Shown here one piece after another: positions 1 through 11,060 of a stretch of DNA of 64,000 bases. Source of the stretch: Balanoglossus misakiensis (taxonomy: Eukaryota > Hemichordata); NCBI GenBank assembly GCA_040954595.2, contig CM082583.2, positions 2,604,001 to 2,668,000 of the forward strand, written 5' to 3'. Position 1 is the first letter of the stretch. Every line of letters starts with the position of its first letter. The notes beneath the pieces were generated by a model, which saw nothing but the letters and a program-made list of their open reading frames with translations, did no database searches and had not been told where the DNA came from. A program made the position numbers and the translations under genes.

Positions 1-2090
1 CTACAGCTACTGCCCGCAACTTTCCGCGACAGAGTTTTGTGTGTGCTCACAGAAGCTTTGGGTATGGCCGTCAGCCTCCGTAGTTTAGCTAACTGCTACC
101 ACAACAACACGTGTGCAATAATAGCTGCGATGAAATTGACAAGTATTCTTGTTACAAGTTAATGTTACCTTTAATATGTAGCTGCTTTCTTTAATACTGA
201 TTTAGTAGTTTTGCCGATACTGACTGCTAGGTCGATGGTGTTCGGTGTATTAATTTCTTATTTTTGTAGTGTTCATGCATGTGACAAAAAGTTGTACCTT
301 TCCAGTCTTTACGCGTGGATTTAGTAAGTTCAGTGACGTGAACGTTGGTTTCACCGCCAGATATTTGCACAAAAGCAACGTAAGTCACGGTTAAATCGAT
401 CATCATTATCGATACTTTATGCAGCCTTAAATGTAACGAATTCCTGTGTTATGATCAAGGCATTCTTGGCGGGTTGAAGCCAACTAAGTGAAGTAATAGA
501 ATCATGTTTAGATTTGCTAATTTCAATCACAATAAAATGAAATAACCAATCTGTTTTTGCAAGCCTATAAACTTGCGCAGTAAATTCATTGGCTCTATCT
601 TTCAGAAACTGTCAATCATACTACTAATTTATTCACGCAACTAGGGATGACTTCTCGCGAACAAAACATGTCGGTTGTTCTTTTGAAATGGGCGTATCGC
701 ATATGTTAGATTGTACCCAACTGTAGGTAGGTCATGTAAGTGGCGGTAATGTGATAACTCAGGTATGTCAGGTTATGAATATTAAAGAGTTTTACAATTA
801 CGGACACCTCTAAATAACGGATAACAACTTAGCAAGTAGTGGGTTTGAGTCTTCCCAACAACCCGTGGTACTTAAGGTAATATATTATACGAATATCTCG
901 TGAACACTTCACATGAACAATTCAGACCCTTCCCCACACATAGCAGAAATTAATCCGTTTTGGAAGTGAATAAGGTGCTACTGCTAAGGTTTGATGCTGG
1001 AGGCGGGAATCTCACACTATCATCATGATCATCTATACACTTTCCTGGCTATCCAAAACGTTACTGGGAAAACGTGTGTACTTACAATTACACACCCGGG
1101 ATATCATTCCGCCTCTAATGGTTATACTGTGTGTGCGTGGACCCAGAGTTCGAAAACTTAGCTATTTCAGGTTTCACTTTTGTTAGGAATCTTGGATGGT
1201 TCACTTGCACTTATGCGCGCCTTGCAGATTTGACGTCAATTTCGTTGATAGTGCCTCAAAGGTCAGTGATGAGACCTTATAAATGAGTTTTTGGCTTCAA
1301 GGCTCAAGCTTTATATTGTATTGCGTTGTTATTGATTTCATCGATTTCATTTCATGAAGCCTGCATTACGCGTTACTCTTCTCTCGCACACTTCGTATTT
1401 GAGATCTTCGGGGCAGATTTGAAGCTTGCCAATTACAGCAGGAAAAGGGCAAGAGGTGATTTACGTTTGTAAGTCAGTTTATGTTCCATCAATAATTAAT
1501 TCATCCATGACATTAGTGATCCTAATGGCTGATTGAAATCACGAGGAGGACAGCTATGATATATGTATGTCTCTGTCAAGTAGTTTAAGCAGATTGGCCA
1601 CATCTTTGTTAAAGTGTAGATCACTTGAACATGGAGAACGTCATAGTGTATAAATGACCGAGTCATTTGAACGGTATTATCGACACAGTTTTCGTATGAA
1701 GTTGTTTATTGGCAGCCCAGTCTCCATTTCAAGGCGGCCAATTAATTATGCGCTCGGTTTTGATGAAAGATACAAGATAGGGGCTACAGCATTGGATACA
1801 AGCGAACGAAAGGTAGTGTAGGTACGCGAGAAAAAACATACGCGAAATAAGTGGTTCCATATCAAGCTCATAAAAGTAGATAGTTTGAAAACATAATTTT
1901 TATTAATTTGTATTTTGTAATACATTCCACCAGTTCTTGCATAAATTTAAAATTACTTTGTAACTTATTAGGATCTAAACAGTTTTGGAACGGCGGGTAA
2001 TACTTATGGAAGGCGGTTTATTAGAACTAAAATGTGTTTTTACTTTGGCTTGCTATTTTTAACTTCTAATTTGACTTTTTATCATATCTA
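1..2090. other. No gene recognised
   Basis: AT-rich sequence with no open frame of note on either strand, no recognisable domain and no tandem repeat. A single ATCACGAG octamer near 1538 is not inside a palindrome. Confidence 0.6.
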
Positions 2091-2097
2091 AAATAGT

Positions 2098-2650
2098 TTG
2101 CTCAACTGTGGAAAGCATTTGGGCTACATAGTGTCGTCTTCTGGAGATGACAACAATGACATTCAGAGACAGTTAAAGTGTATGTATGCCAGAGCAAATT
2201 ATATCATCCGCAACTTCAGCCATTGTTCTTATGAAGTCAAAATGTTCTTATTAAAACTTTTATGTACAGTGTTTTTTGCCTTAATATCTGAAGTGATTAC
2301 AGTGTTAAGGAGATGAACAGTATGCGGGTTGCTTACAATAACTCGATGAGAATAATTTTTCAACTTAAATTTGCATGTAGTATCAGCAACACCTGTGTAC
2401 AGAGGAACATTCTGAATTTTTCCTCACTTCAACGCCAGGCTCTTTTTAAATTCAGGGCACGCCTGTTCGATAGTGAGAACTTTTTAATTCGTTGTTTTTT
2501 AGACTCGGATTCGTTGTTGTTTTTTATCTTTTGGGAAATATTTTGTTGTCCCTTTTTTATTCTCTGTAACTTTATGAAGGTTGTTTGTTTGATATGGGCA
2601 GAATTGCCTGAAATAAACAATTATTATTATTATTATTTGTATTATTATTT
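2098..2650 (+). mobile_element. LINE (non-LTR retrotransposon) 3' end, decayed
   Basis: Two overlapping frames join into one C-terminal LINE segment. The first (2098-2313) reads HLGYIVSS, then DDNNDIQRQLKCMYARAN and NFSHCSYEVK, the pattern found just after the reverse transcriptase of CR1/L2-type LINEs (tyrosine-leucine-glycine box, then arrays of K/R-rich helices). A frameshift near 2300 moves the reading to the next frame, which continues NSMRVAYNNSMRIIFQL and SLQRQALFKFRARL. The open frame then runs into a run of ATT repeats (2619-2650), a usual 3' terminus for such elements. The reverse transcriptase, endonuclease and 5' part are missing, so this is a 5'-truncated dead copy. Clade assignment to CR1/L2 is by memory of the family pattern. 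Confidence 0.7.
2619..2650. repeat. (ATT)n microsatellite tail of LINE
   Basis: ATT trinucleotides directly follow the LINE C-terminal frame. A shorter ATT run (3028-3042) stands at the boundary between the two duplicated units downstream. Confidence 0.75.
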
Positions 2651-3416
2651 CCGATCGAAGAGATTTAATTCAGGAGACATGTCATAATTGACAGCGTCAC
2701 TTGATCAACACAAACCACATGGCAAGCTAAGCATATGGGTATATATTTAACAACCGAAGGTTCCGTTTTGTCTGGTTTCGCGTTTAGTAGGAGACAGTTT
2801 AATTTATGTTGTGATGTACATGTAAAACGCCCCATACATTTTTTTCTGGAATGCCCTTAGAACATTCATCGTTGGTCAGTGATATTAATTAATATATATA
2901 TATATCCCTTATTGTATGCAAAAGATACAGACGTGGTGTTAAACTGAAATAGATAAATTTGAAAGTGTGTCATGTCAAAAGTGATAGGTCGTTTATAAAT
3001 TTGCAGACCATAGATTGTGTCAGACTATTATTTATTATTATTTCCGATCGAAGAGATTTAATTCAGGAGACATGTCATAATTGACAGCGTCACTTGATCA
3101 ACACGAACCACATGGCAAGCTAAGCATATGGGTATATATTTAACAACCGAAGGTTCCGTTTTGTCTGGTTTTGCGTTTAGTAGGAGACAGCTTAATTTAT
3201 GTTGTGATGTACATGTAAAACGCCCCATACATTTTTTTCTGGAATGCCCTTATAACATTAATCGTTGGTCAGTGATATTAATATATATATATATCCCTTA
3301 TTGTATACAGAAGATACAGACGTGGTGTTAAACTGAAATAGATCAATTTGAAAGTGTGTCATGTCAAAAGTGATAGGTCGTTTATAAATTTGCAGACCAT
3401 AGATTGTGTCAGACTA
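2637..3416. repeat. Tandem duplication, two ~390-bp units
   Basis: Unit 1 runs from about 2637 to 3027 and unit 2 from about 3028 to 3416. CCGATCGAAG starts at 2651 and again at 3044; GTGTCAGACTA ends at 3027 and 3416. The units differ by few substitutions and small indels (for example AT-dinucleotide length), so the duplication is young. In unit 2 the frame around 3170-3270 reads SRRQLNLCC and IHFFLECPYN, which resembles the cysteine/histidine tail of LINE ORF2 proteins; the unit is therefore probably itself LINE-derived. Confidence 0.85.
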
Positions 3417-3599
3417 AGCGATGTTGATCATACGCCCTGTGAAACGCTTTTGAGTCAGTGGTCGTCACAGTATTCCCACGGGTCATTAGAAGAAATGCAA
3501 GTCGATATCAACCAATACGTCACCATGTACAAGTTACTTGTGGTTGCATGTATCATTCCTGTGCATGACGAGATGAACACTAGGAGAATTTGCATGTAA
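3417..3599 (+). pseudogene. Weak death-domain-like fragment
   Basis: Immediately after the duplicated repeat the open frame reads HTPCETLLSQWSSQ, then YSHGSLEEMQVDINQY. This resembles the last two helices of a death domain (a C-x-x-LL-x-x-W motif followed by a T/S-x-E-x-L helix). It is only about 35 residues; the rest of the domain is absent, the frame upstream is repeat sequence, and no convincing splice donor follows. It could be a broken exon of a death-domain protein or chance similarity. No start codon is argued for. Confidence 0.2.
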
Positions 3600-4077
3600 A
3601 GGTCAGGTGCCGACGGAGACACTAGTTTTACGCCTCGTGTAGCTGTGAAAGCTTGACTCACCACAGCGTTTCTAAGCACCAAGGCCTGAAGTATAGGTAA
3701 GTGACATTAAAGCAAGGTTTTCAGTGTAATATTGAACGAAATATAGTCATTTCTCCCGTAGATAATGTGGAACGGCTGTCTTAAACCACTCTTTAAGCCT
3801 ATTTTAAGATATTCTAAGCCTCAATTTCCGACACGGCGAAAATATTTATTCTGCAGTTAAGGCTAATACTTCTTGTAGTCACACGCTTACTAGTGGAGAA
3901 GGTGAATCTGACTGGGTGGGTTCAACTATTTCTAACATGCTGCAGCTTTTGACTATTCACTATGTTACGGATGGCGACATTTCTTTTACACACAGTGGTG
4001 ACATTACAAGCTGTGCAAATTTTCTCGACCGTACAGCAAACAGTAGTAAACCTGCCAATCAGTGCGGGGAGTTAAAT
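3600..4077. other. No gene recognised
   Basis: Non-repetitive AT-rich sequence; no supported exon. The open frame from 3916 runs into the following MITE copy and has no recognisable domain. Confidence 0.5.
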
Positions 4078-4561
4078 TTTATTATATTATATCATGCTAC
4101 CGTCCGCCATTCTGATTGGACGAGAGCGATGGTAAAATACTGTTTACCATTGCTTGCAGTGGTAAAACGGGCCCCTGAACTAGCATGCAGCAGGCAAAAT
4201 GTGTGGTTAAACCAATTAAGTACAATGTAACATAAAAAACACTTGAATTTTACGGACGTTTTATTTTGGAACTGCTCTGCTCTGAATATTTTGCACTTTT
4301 GTCGCTTTTTGTCGTCTGCTTCATGTGTAATGCTCGATCCCGGGCCGCTCGTGTTTACATTCATCGTCGCCATGTTGGTTCACGATCGTAACTTCTTTTT
4401 CTGACGACGTTTTGTTAAGAAAATGACACTGATATGCTACAAAATCAATTGTTGATATTATAATAGCAATAACCCCCGCCTCAGTCGGGTGTAGACTCGA
4501 TTTTATGTCTCGAGTTGTACCAATATCTCGTGTATACCCGCCTGCGGCGGGGTTTATTGCT
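4078..4561 (+). mobile_element. MITE-like repeat, copy 1 (most complete)
   Basis: A ~480-bp non-coding repeat whose sequence recurs inverted at 16.6 kb and in the same orientation at 62.9 kb. Shared landmarks, in order: ATATCATGCTACCGTC, TGATTGGACGAGAGC, GTGGTAAAACGGGCC, GGTTAAACCA, TAATGCTCGATC, GTGTTTACATTCATC, AAATGACACTGATATG and TAGCAATAAC. A decayed internal hairpin lies around 4128-4160; the right end is a larger inverted repeat (separate entry). No transposase is encoded. Minus-strand open frames inside it are not genes. The superfamily is not identified; no target-site duplication was recognised. Confidence 0.75.
4465..4561. repeat. Inverted repeat at right end of MITE copy 1
   Basis: AGCAATAACCCCCGCC (from 4465) faces GGCGGGGTTTATTGCT (ends 4561). 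Imperfect pairing continues inward (CAGTCGGGTG against the complement of TATACCCGCCTG), giving arms of about 36 bp and a loop containing CTCGAG. Copy 3 at 63.3 kb retains only the left part. Confidence 0.75.
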
Positions 4562-7500
4562 TAATTTTAAATCCAGATTCATATTAAGTTGTTCGACGAA
4601 AGATTACCTGTTTTATGTGTTGTATTTTTCACAGTTTGCGTGTTAGAAGGTAGTGTTCAGTTCTTTCTGTATGTTAAGGTAAACTACGATGCTACTGACA
4701 GGTATTACAGGCCATGAATTACTAACTCTAACTCCAATTCCATGTTGTTTTTATCGCATACTACATTTAGCTTCAAACTGGCAAATTATTCTCGGATATT
4801 ATGCATGTAACAGTGGTTTATGTATATAAACTCTCAACAACTCAAACCGGTTAAGTACTGGCAATTATTCATTTCACTGCTAGTGTTACACCTCACCCTT
4901 GGGACGTTTACCTAGTTGGAGCTTCTGTGGGAAATTAGCTACGTCCGAGGGCTGAGAATGTACAATCTTTCGACCTTCTCCTCCCAACATATTCATAGAC
5001 AGCGAGAGTTACCCGACAGATCGTAAACCTTTCGTAGACAGAGACAGCTTTCCGAGTTTCACAAAGTTCTGGTTTATTACTGATCACCCGAAAGTATAAC
5101 ACAGCTGCCAATGGCTGTTTCCTCCCATAACGCTGTGAAGTCAAGACAAGCCAAGAAGTGAAGTGAAGTACTCAAATATACAACCGTCAAATGTTAACTC
5201 ATGAGAGGAGTAGGTCATATAAGTATTTCTTACACATGAACGCATGATATATCTGTGAAATCTCGTTTTGACATGTATCAATACACAATCATGATCACCC
5301 CGGGTCAAGTATCTATGTCAACACTGCATTAAAGCATATACAGGTGAATGACTATTGATGTTATCACACTAAAGGTCTATGAGAGTTAAAATTCCGTGGT
5401 GACACAATGGGTGGAGTGTCACACCAGTCTCATCCGGTGTAGCACCGAAGCTGGGCCTGGGCCAGAGTAGAAAATCATATGTGGACACGTTAAGTCAGCC
5501 CAGGGCCGACTTCGCTTGGTCCCGGTAGGAAGGGAGTCAGGGCCAACGTAAAATCCGTTCAGACATAACTTCGCTGATCCTTTACGTGGAAGGCCGAACA
5601 CTGGTTATTTCTTCACCGCCGATTTACATGTACCGCTCATCCGGTAAATAGTTAAGATGTCTCTGATCATTAATTATATGGTGAGTGGATGTCATATTTT
5701 CCTTCTTGTGCGTACAAAGAAAATCCGCCAATTTGAACTTTGGCAGGACAGAGGTCACAAAGGGTGGCAAATCTGAGTCGGCCCAAATTCGGGTACCAGT
5801 TAAGTTTGAGGGCGGCCATAACCTGTTCCCCAAATGACAGTTACTTTGTGTCGCCTTAGATTTAAGTCGGGTTGATTGATGTGAACATGCATGACATATT
5901 GGTAACTCATTTTGACGTGGCCACGAGGTCAACTCATGATTGTTATCACATCAAGCACCTGTTCATATATGTCATAAAATCGTGTGATACGTCAATCTTC
6001 ACACTGATGATATTCAAAACTGCCATATCAAATGAACACTTCTGTAGTTTGTAACAGTTGAGCATTTGAACAGTGACTGAAATTATCTTCTGTCTTAAGG
6101 TATTTTCGAGTTCATTCTATTTTGCTTAAATAAACCAAGAGCGTTTTCAAGTTAATTTCTGTCTGCTCTATTACTTTGTAAATTACAAACAATTAGAGCT
6201 TTATAGAAGATCAAGTCGACTACAGCACCAGTTATTGGTATTTTATTATATCAACATACGTTCCTCTGCCGTTTAAACGTGGTCTTCTCTGAGTCAGTAA
6301 TTGTTGTACATTTACACAAGAGCATGAGTTTTCCTTTATTGGTTTCCGCAATATTTGTTTTTGTTTTTATGTAATTAAACCAATCGGATAGAGACTTTTT
6401 TACAGGAACCGTAAAACAACTAAACGGGTAGAATGAATATACAAGTTAAACACCTCAAATAAAACGATAAACCGAAGTAAACCGCGAGAAAAATGCATAG
6501 TTAAACCTCGAATGTAACCTCAGGGGCCAATTTAGCAATGTTTTGTCGATAACTAAGTATTGAGTTCGCGTCAAATTATAATGGCGCATGGATATTTGTC
6601 ATAATTTTGCGGCAATTAGGTTTGTAGGTCCCCTGTCAGCATGTGATAATCTAAGACAGATTTGTTCAATTTATGATGCCATCTGCAATATTGTATTTTG
6701 CCATTCTCAGATATTGTCTGGTCGATTGATTTGATAATTTAGTAAGAAACGATTGCATGCTAATTGTGGGTGTTATATATTTGGTTCCTTTAGTGAAAAG
6801 TACTTTTATCAGAATCCAATGTCAAACCACATCTTCTCTGAGATAATCTGATTGTAATGCAATTTCCAAATTTATAATTTGGGTAATTTTTGGTTGAATT
6901 TCGTCCAGAATATATTTGAAGTTCAGTTTTTTAGATCTCCGTTGATCCAAACTCTGGGTATTTTGAAAGATGTTTGACCCAATGATCACTTTGCGTGCAA
7001 AGTATTGTATTTAAAAAAATAGAACAAATTTTGGAAGGTCTTAACAGAACTGAAAGGCCGACGATCGTCTTTTTCTCACTCGCCCTCATATATGAAGTTT
7101 TTCAACCCTTAAATCCAATGTGGATGCATAGACACGTTATTTAATCTCTCCCTTATATCTGCAAATAAATGCCATCAAATGTGGATGTCGTCAACGTTTG
7201 TCGAACGATGGATCGAAAGAGAACGATTGAACACTCTATGCATCATTTCCCGGGAGATTTCCTTGGTTTGGCTCGCCGACTTGATAAAACAGAAAATTCC
7301 GTGTTAGAAAATGAGATATTATAGCACCATACACTCTTATACTTATACAGTGTGTGTTATTTTGAATTAAATAGTTAGTGACCTCTGAAAGCAACCGGCA
7401 CATATATAACTAACAATGATTTTGAATATGTAATCTGTACATGTACACACATGGGTGACGCCTATTCAATTATTAATCGAAATTGGACTATGACAGCGTG

Positions 7501-9480
7501 TTGCTTCACCAAGTAAACAATATACTCAAAATTCAATTTTGTATAGCGCAAATGTGTGTTATAATCATTAGAATTCTTTAAATATGCAAATATATAGTTT
7601 ACCAGAACTTATCATGTTTCATCAGTTTCCTCATATGTATATTTATGTGAGTTTAATCATTGTGCTTTGGAGTAAAAATGTCTTCAATGTATTTCCAGTA
7701 ACAATGTTGGAGTTTTTTACAAGATGTTTCATTTCTTTAAACCGAATAACATGATAAGGGTGAGGATTTTCCATTTTCTTGTACAAACCTAATCCATGCA
7801 CTGTTTCTTAAAGGGACTTCTTAAAAAGTGGCAACAAGCAGCGTACATGGGGTTTAAGGCGTTCTCTTCAGAAATCAACCGCACCTGTCCTCTTTCAATA
7901 CAAGAAAAAGAGCAACAGCCCGTCTTTAATTTCATCAGCATACTAGTATAAAGCTCATGAGAAAGAGACACAACGCCAAACAAGTACATTTCAATTTTGA
8001 ATCTCTGTCATTTCAAATTGTACTATGCCTGTTTTCACTTATAAACATTTGCTAATTTCCGCACAAAATGAGAAGTACCTTCCACCAAATGAAATCGTGA
8101 AAGATATAATGGTTAAAAATTTTATGAAAAGCAGTCTCACATTGTTCTGTATTTGTTGCGGCAATATTTAGTACAGGTAATTGTACGCGTTAGTGTTATC
8201 CAAAACTATTTTAGTTTAAAACTGTAATAACACATAGGCCTACAAAATCATACTTATTATTTCTCCCGGAAAGAGATAGGAGCTGCCCACCGGCTGAAAA
8301 TCGATACTTGTTGAGTCTAGTAGGACAGAAAAGCGAGAAAACTTATTCATAATTTTAATGTCCGATGACTTTATTACATACAAAGCTAGGGTTTCGGCCT
8401 ATCGATGTATCCGTCTGGACTGGCTGTCACTAGTGTGACGTCCCAGATTTCTTTGATTCCAGATTACCCTTTCCTGATTCACAAGAAATACATGCCCGAG
8501 AAATCTTATATTTGGTTGTTCCCAAAACAGGATATTTTTTAACAACTGAAGCCTTCATAGAGTTTATAGGAACAGCACCAACAAAATACCACACTCACAC
8601 AGGGTTAGACACACTCACGTATGGTTTACTGTATGTAGGAAAGTCACATCGACTGGGTGATATGCACATAAAATAATACACATAAAGGCGGAAAAATTGG
8701 CTTGGAGATATAGCTTTATTGACTGGATGGGTGTCATATCAAAAACTGTGGACATGATAATTCTGTTGGGAAAACACGTATCAGCGAAGGTGGAATTTAT
8801 CAACGTTTTATAAACAGTCGTCACAAATTGAATGAATTTGCGCAGTATGCCATTCGCGGGAAATAAACATAGATTTGATAGAGCTACTATCCTACTTTCA
8901 GGACAAAAATTAAAAATCACAGTTTGCATCAAACATCGAATTGATATCATGGCTTATATATAGAATTCGGCGAGTCTTTATGCCCGTGTTCACACTTTCC
9001 CCGCTGCAGTTTGAGCGTACTGTGTCACGTGATTTCCGCATTTAGTATTAAAATAGAAGAATAGTCATTTTCCTTGTGGAGTAAGAATAAGTGAGATTTC
9101 TTATTTTGAGGGCTCGCGTTGGATTTCTGTGAAGAGCTATACAATGATTTGATACGCTCACCTTGAGATGGGACACCCGTTGTTATGGGCCTTTGGAGGA
9201 CAGTACACTCAGTTTTAAACGAAACCACCATGAATTACGTCCGACCAGGGGATTGGAACTAATTGAAAATACGCACGATTGTCCGGGTAATGTCTCAGGG
9301 TGGAATAGTAGTCTGGTTCCCTGCCCCATTCCCACCGCAGTACACTACAACTTTGTTTGAAAAACGCTGTAACTATAATTTAACTGTTTACACCATGCGC
9401 AGAAACCTGCGTAAACAACCAACATGATTGAGGCACGATATTCCTTAAGCTGGAAGGTGGTACCTAAAGAGAGGTTTGGC
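4562..9480. other. No gene recognised
   Basis: About 5 kb of AT-rich DNA without a supported exon or identifiable transposon. The block 5400-5600 is GC-richer than its surroundings and 5740-5820 shares the phrase AGTCGGCCC with the GC-rich style of that block, but neither gives a recognisable protein. 6380-7790 and 8000-8600 are especially AT-rich with no structure seen. Confidence 0.45.
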
Positions 9481-9484
9481 CATG

Positions 9485-9512
9485 TATATCATCACCATCA
9501 TCATCACCATGT
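9485..9512. repeat. Short (ATC)n-type repeat
   Basis: An imperfect run of ATC/ACC trinucleotides; no function inferred. Confidence 0.6.
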
Positions 9513-9953
9513 TTATCCCAGTACTACTGCCCACCGGCCAAAAGTATATAGACAACAGCAACAACAACGATGATGATGAGATTTCGGCTTGATTTGACAG
9601 ATATATAAAAAAATCTTACTAAAAGGGACAATGTCTCTCTTTTTGATGTCTAACTTCATCAAATACGTATTACTTGAAGAATACCGTGAACTATGTTTTT
9701 ACCCTTTACCCTAAGATCGAATTGTCTGACCGTACGTGCGATTTGAACGAGCCGCACAATCAACTACTAGTACTATACCACGATCAGGAACTTGCGACCC
9801 GAGCCGACATTGCATTTCTAACGCCAAACAGCGTTTGATTTAATTCCACGTTGTATTTCCGAGAAAATATCTTATCTGACATTCAGTTTTCCGGGCTCGT
9901 TTACGTTTCGTGCTGATGCAATGAGTTGTTGGTGACGTCGTTTTCGTTTGCAG

Positions 9954-10170
9954 ACTGTTGCGGTTCTATTGGTGGCTGACATTTTGAATGCCACCTGCTA
10001 TGTAAATGAGGTTTATATAAGTAGCGGTGAAAGTTTGTCCGCACTCATTCAGCCCAAAGTGGTGCTGTACGGACGCGGGTTTCAGCGTCGTACACGTATG
10101 GTTAAATTTTGTCGTTTCGTTGAGTCAACGTCAGCAGCTTCGGTATCACCCCAAAGGCGTCACTATCTGA
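9954..10170 (+). other. Exon-like block with good splice signals
   Basis: The block is bounded on the left by TTTTCGTTTGCAG, a good acceptor, and on the right by CTGAG followed by GTAAGCGAG, a near-consensus donor. One frame is open throughout (TVAVLLVADILNATC at its start), but I recognise no domain. It could be an internal exon or, if the TATA/initiator at 10014-10050 is used, its right half could be a 5' untranslated first exon spliced to the ATG frame at 10636. Confidence 0.3.
10014..10050 (+). promoter_or_regulatory. Possible TATA box and initiator
   Basis: TATATAAG at 10014-10021 is followed by an initiator-like CTCATTC with its A at 10047, a spacing of 33 bases from the first T. The element lies in a CpG-richer stretch (about 9900-10330) compared with flanking DNA, and a CACCTG E-box and ATGTAAAT octamer-like site lie just upstream (9990-10005). 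Sequence-only inference; TATA-like strings are common in AT-rich DNA. Confidence 0.3.
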
Positions 10171-10635
10171 GGTAAGCGAGTCAAGTTTCGTCAATTATTT
10201 CGCATACCGTTTTTGGACGCAACTTTCGTGGAACTTCAGGCAAGCAGTTTCATTGTGAATTCCCGACGTGTCATTACTGCGGCCACGTCAGCGTTTTGTA
10301 GTTTTTTGGGCTTGGCAGTCACGTTTATTTCATCGAGGCTTTCGAACTTTCTAGAACTTTATTGAATTTACTTTTGTGCATTTTGACAACGCATAAATGT
10401 ACTTTCTTTGAGTTTCCTATTTTCTCCCTTTTTCACCATTTCATTTAGAACCGTAATTTGCTGTATGTATACGCAAAGGTTATGTAATTATTCGGAACCC
10501 TCTGTGTATTAAAGAACATCGAACTTTATTCATGGTTGTGGATTACATACAAGTACGAGTGTCTCAAGTGTTTGAAGTTTGGAGTGATATTGAGTCCGTG
10601 TAGGGCCAAGAGATCCTACACCGATTATTCAAAAC

Positions 10636-10830
10636 ATGGCTGCCGTTGCTATGACAAACGCTCACGACCATTTCCACCAGTTGTACAATAAGTACAAGCA
10701 TTGTGATTTCGACAGGTGGACAAATATATTTTTCGAAATTACCGGTTTACAAAATCCCTATGGGAGGAGAGTTTCGATACCTGAGCTATGTGTGTTTTAT
10801 GTTCTCAAGCAGGGTCATGTATATGAATAA
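10636..10830 (+). CDS. Short ATG frame, unknown protein
   Basis: A 64-codon frame starting MAAVAMTNAHDHFHQLYNKY. The start context (AAAACATGG) is favourable and the frame lies about 470 bases downstream of a consensus donor at 10171, so it could be the first coding exon of a gene whose 5' untranslated exon is at about 10.05-10.17 kb. No signal peptide, membrane segment or known domain is visible. The frame ends at a stop at 10828-10830, but splicing out earlier (for example at CAGGGTCATG near 10812) is possible. It could equally be a chance frame. Confidence 0.25.
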   Translation: MAAVAMTNAHDHFHQLYNKYKHCDFDRWTNIFFEITGLQNPYGRRVSIPELCVFYVLKQGHVYE

Positions 10831-10994
10831 CATAACTTAAAGTTAATACAAGAGAACATTATAAATTGGAAAAACAGTAACTTATATCATAACGCAAACA
10901 TTTGTCAGATATGCGTATTAGTTGTATATGAATATGACACAGCGGTAATCACTTAGTACATTCAGATTCCTCTATTAAAAGTTCAATCCATTCC

Positions 10995-10995
10995 G

Positions 10996-11060
<65 letters not shown>
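10995..11060. repeat. (GTT)n microsatellite
   Basis: About 22 uninterrupted GTT/TTG trinucleotides. On the minus strand it reads as poly-asparagine in an open frame, which is not evidence for a gene. Confidence 0.95.

Noticed and set aside
4092-4373. Minus-strand frame starting MATMNVNTSG
   Set aside because: Lies inside MITE copy 1; the same region in copy 3 does not preserve it.
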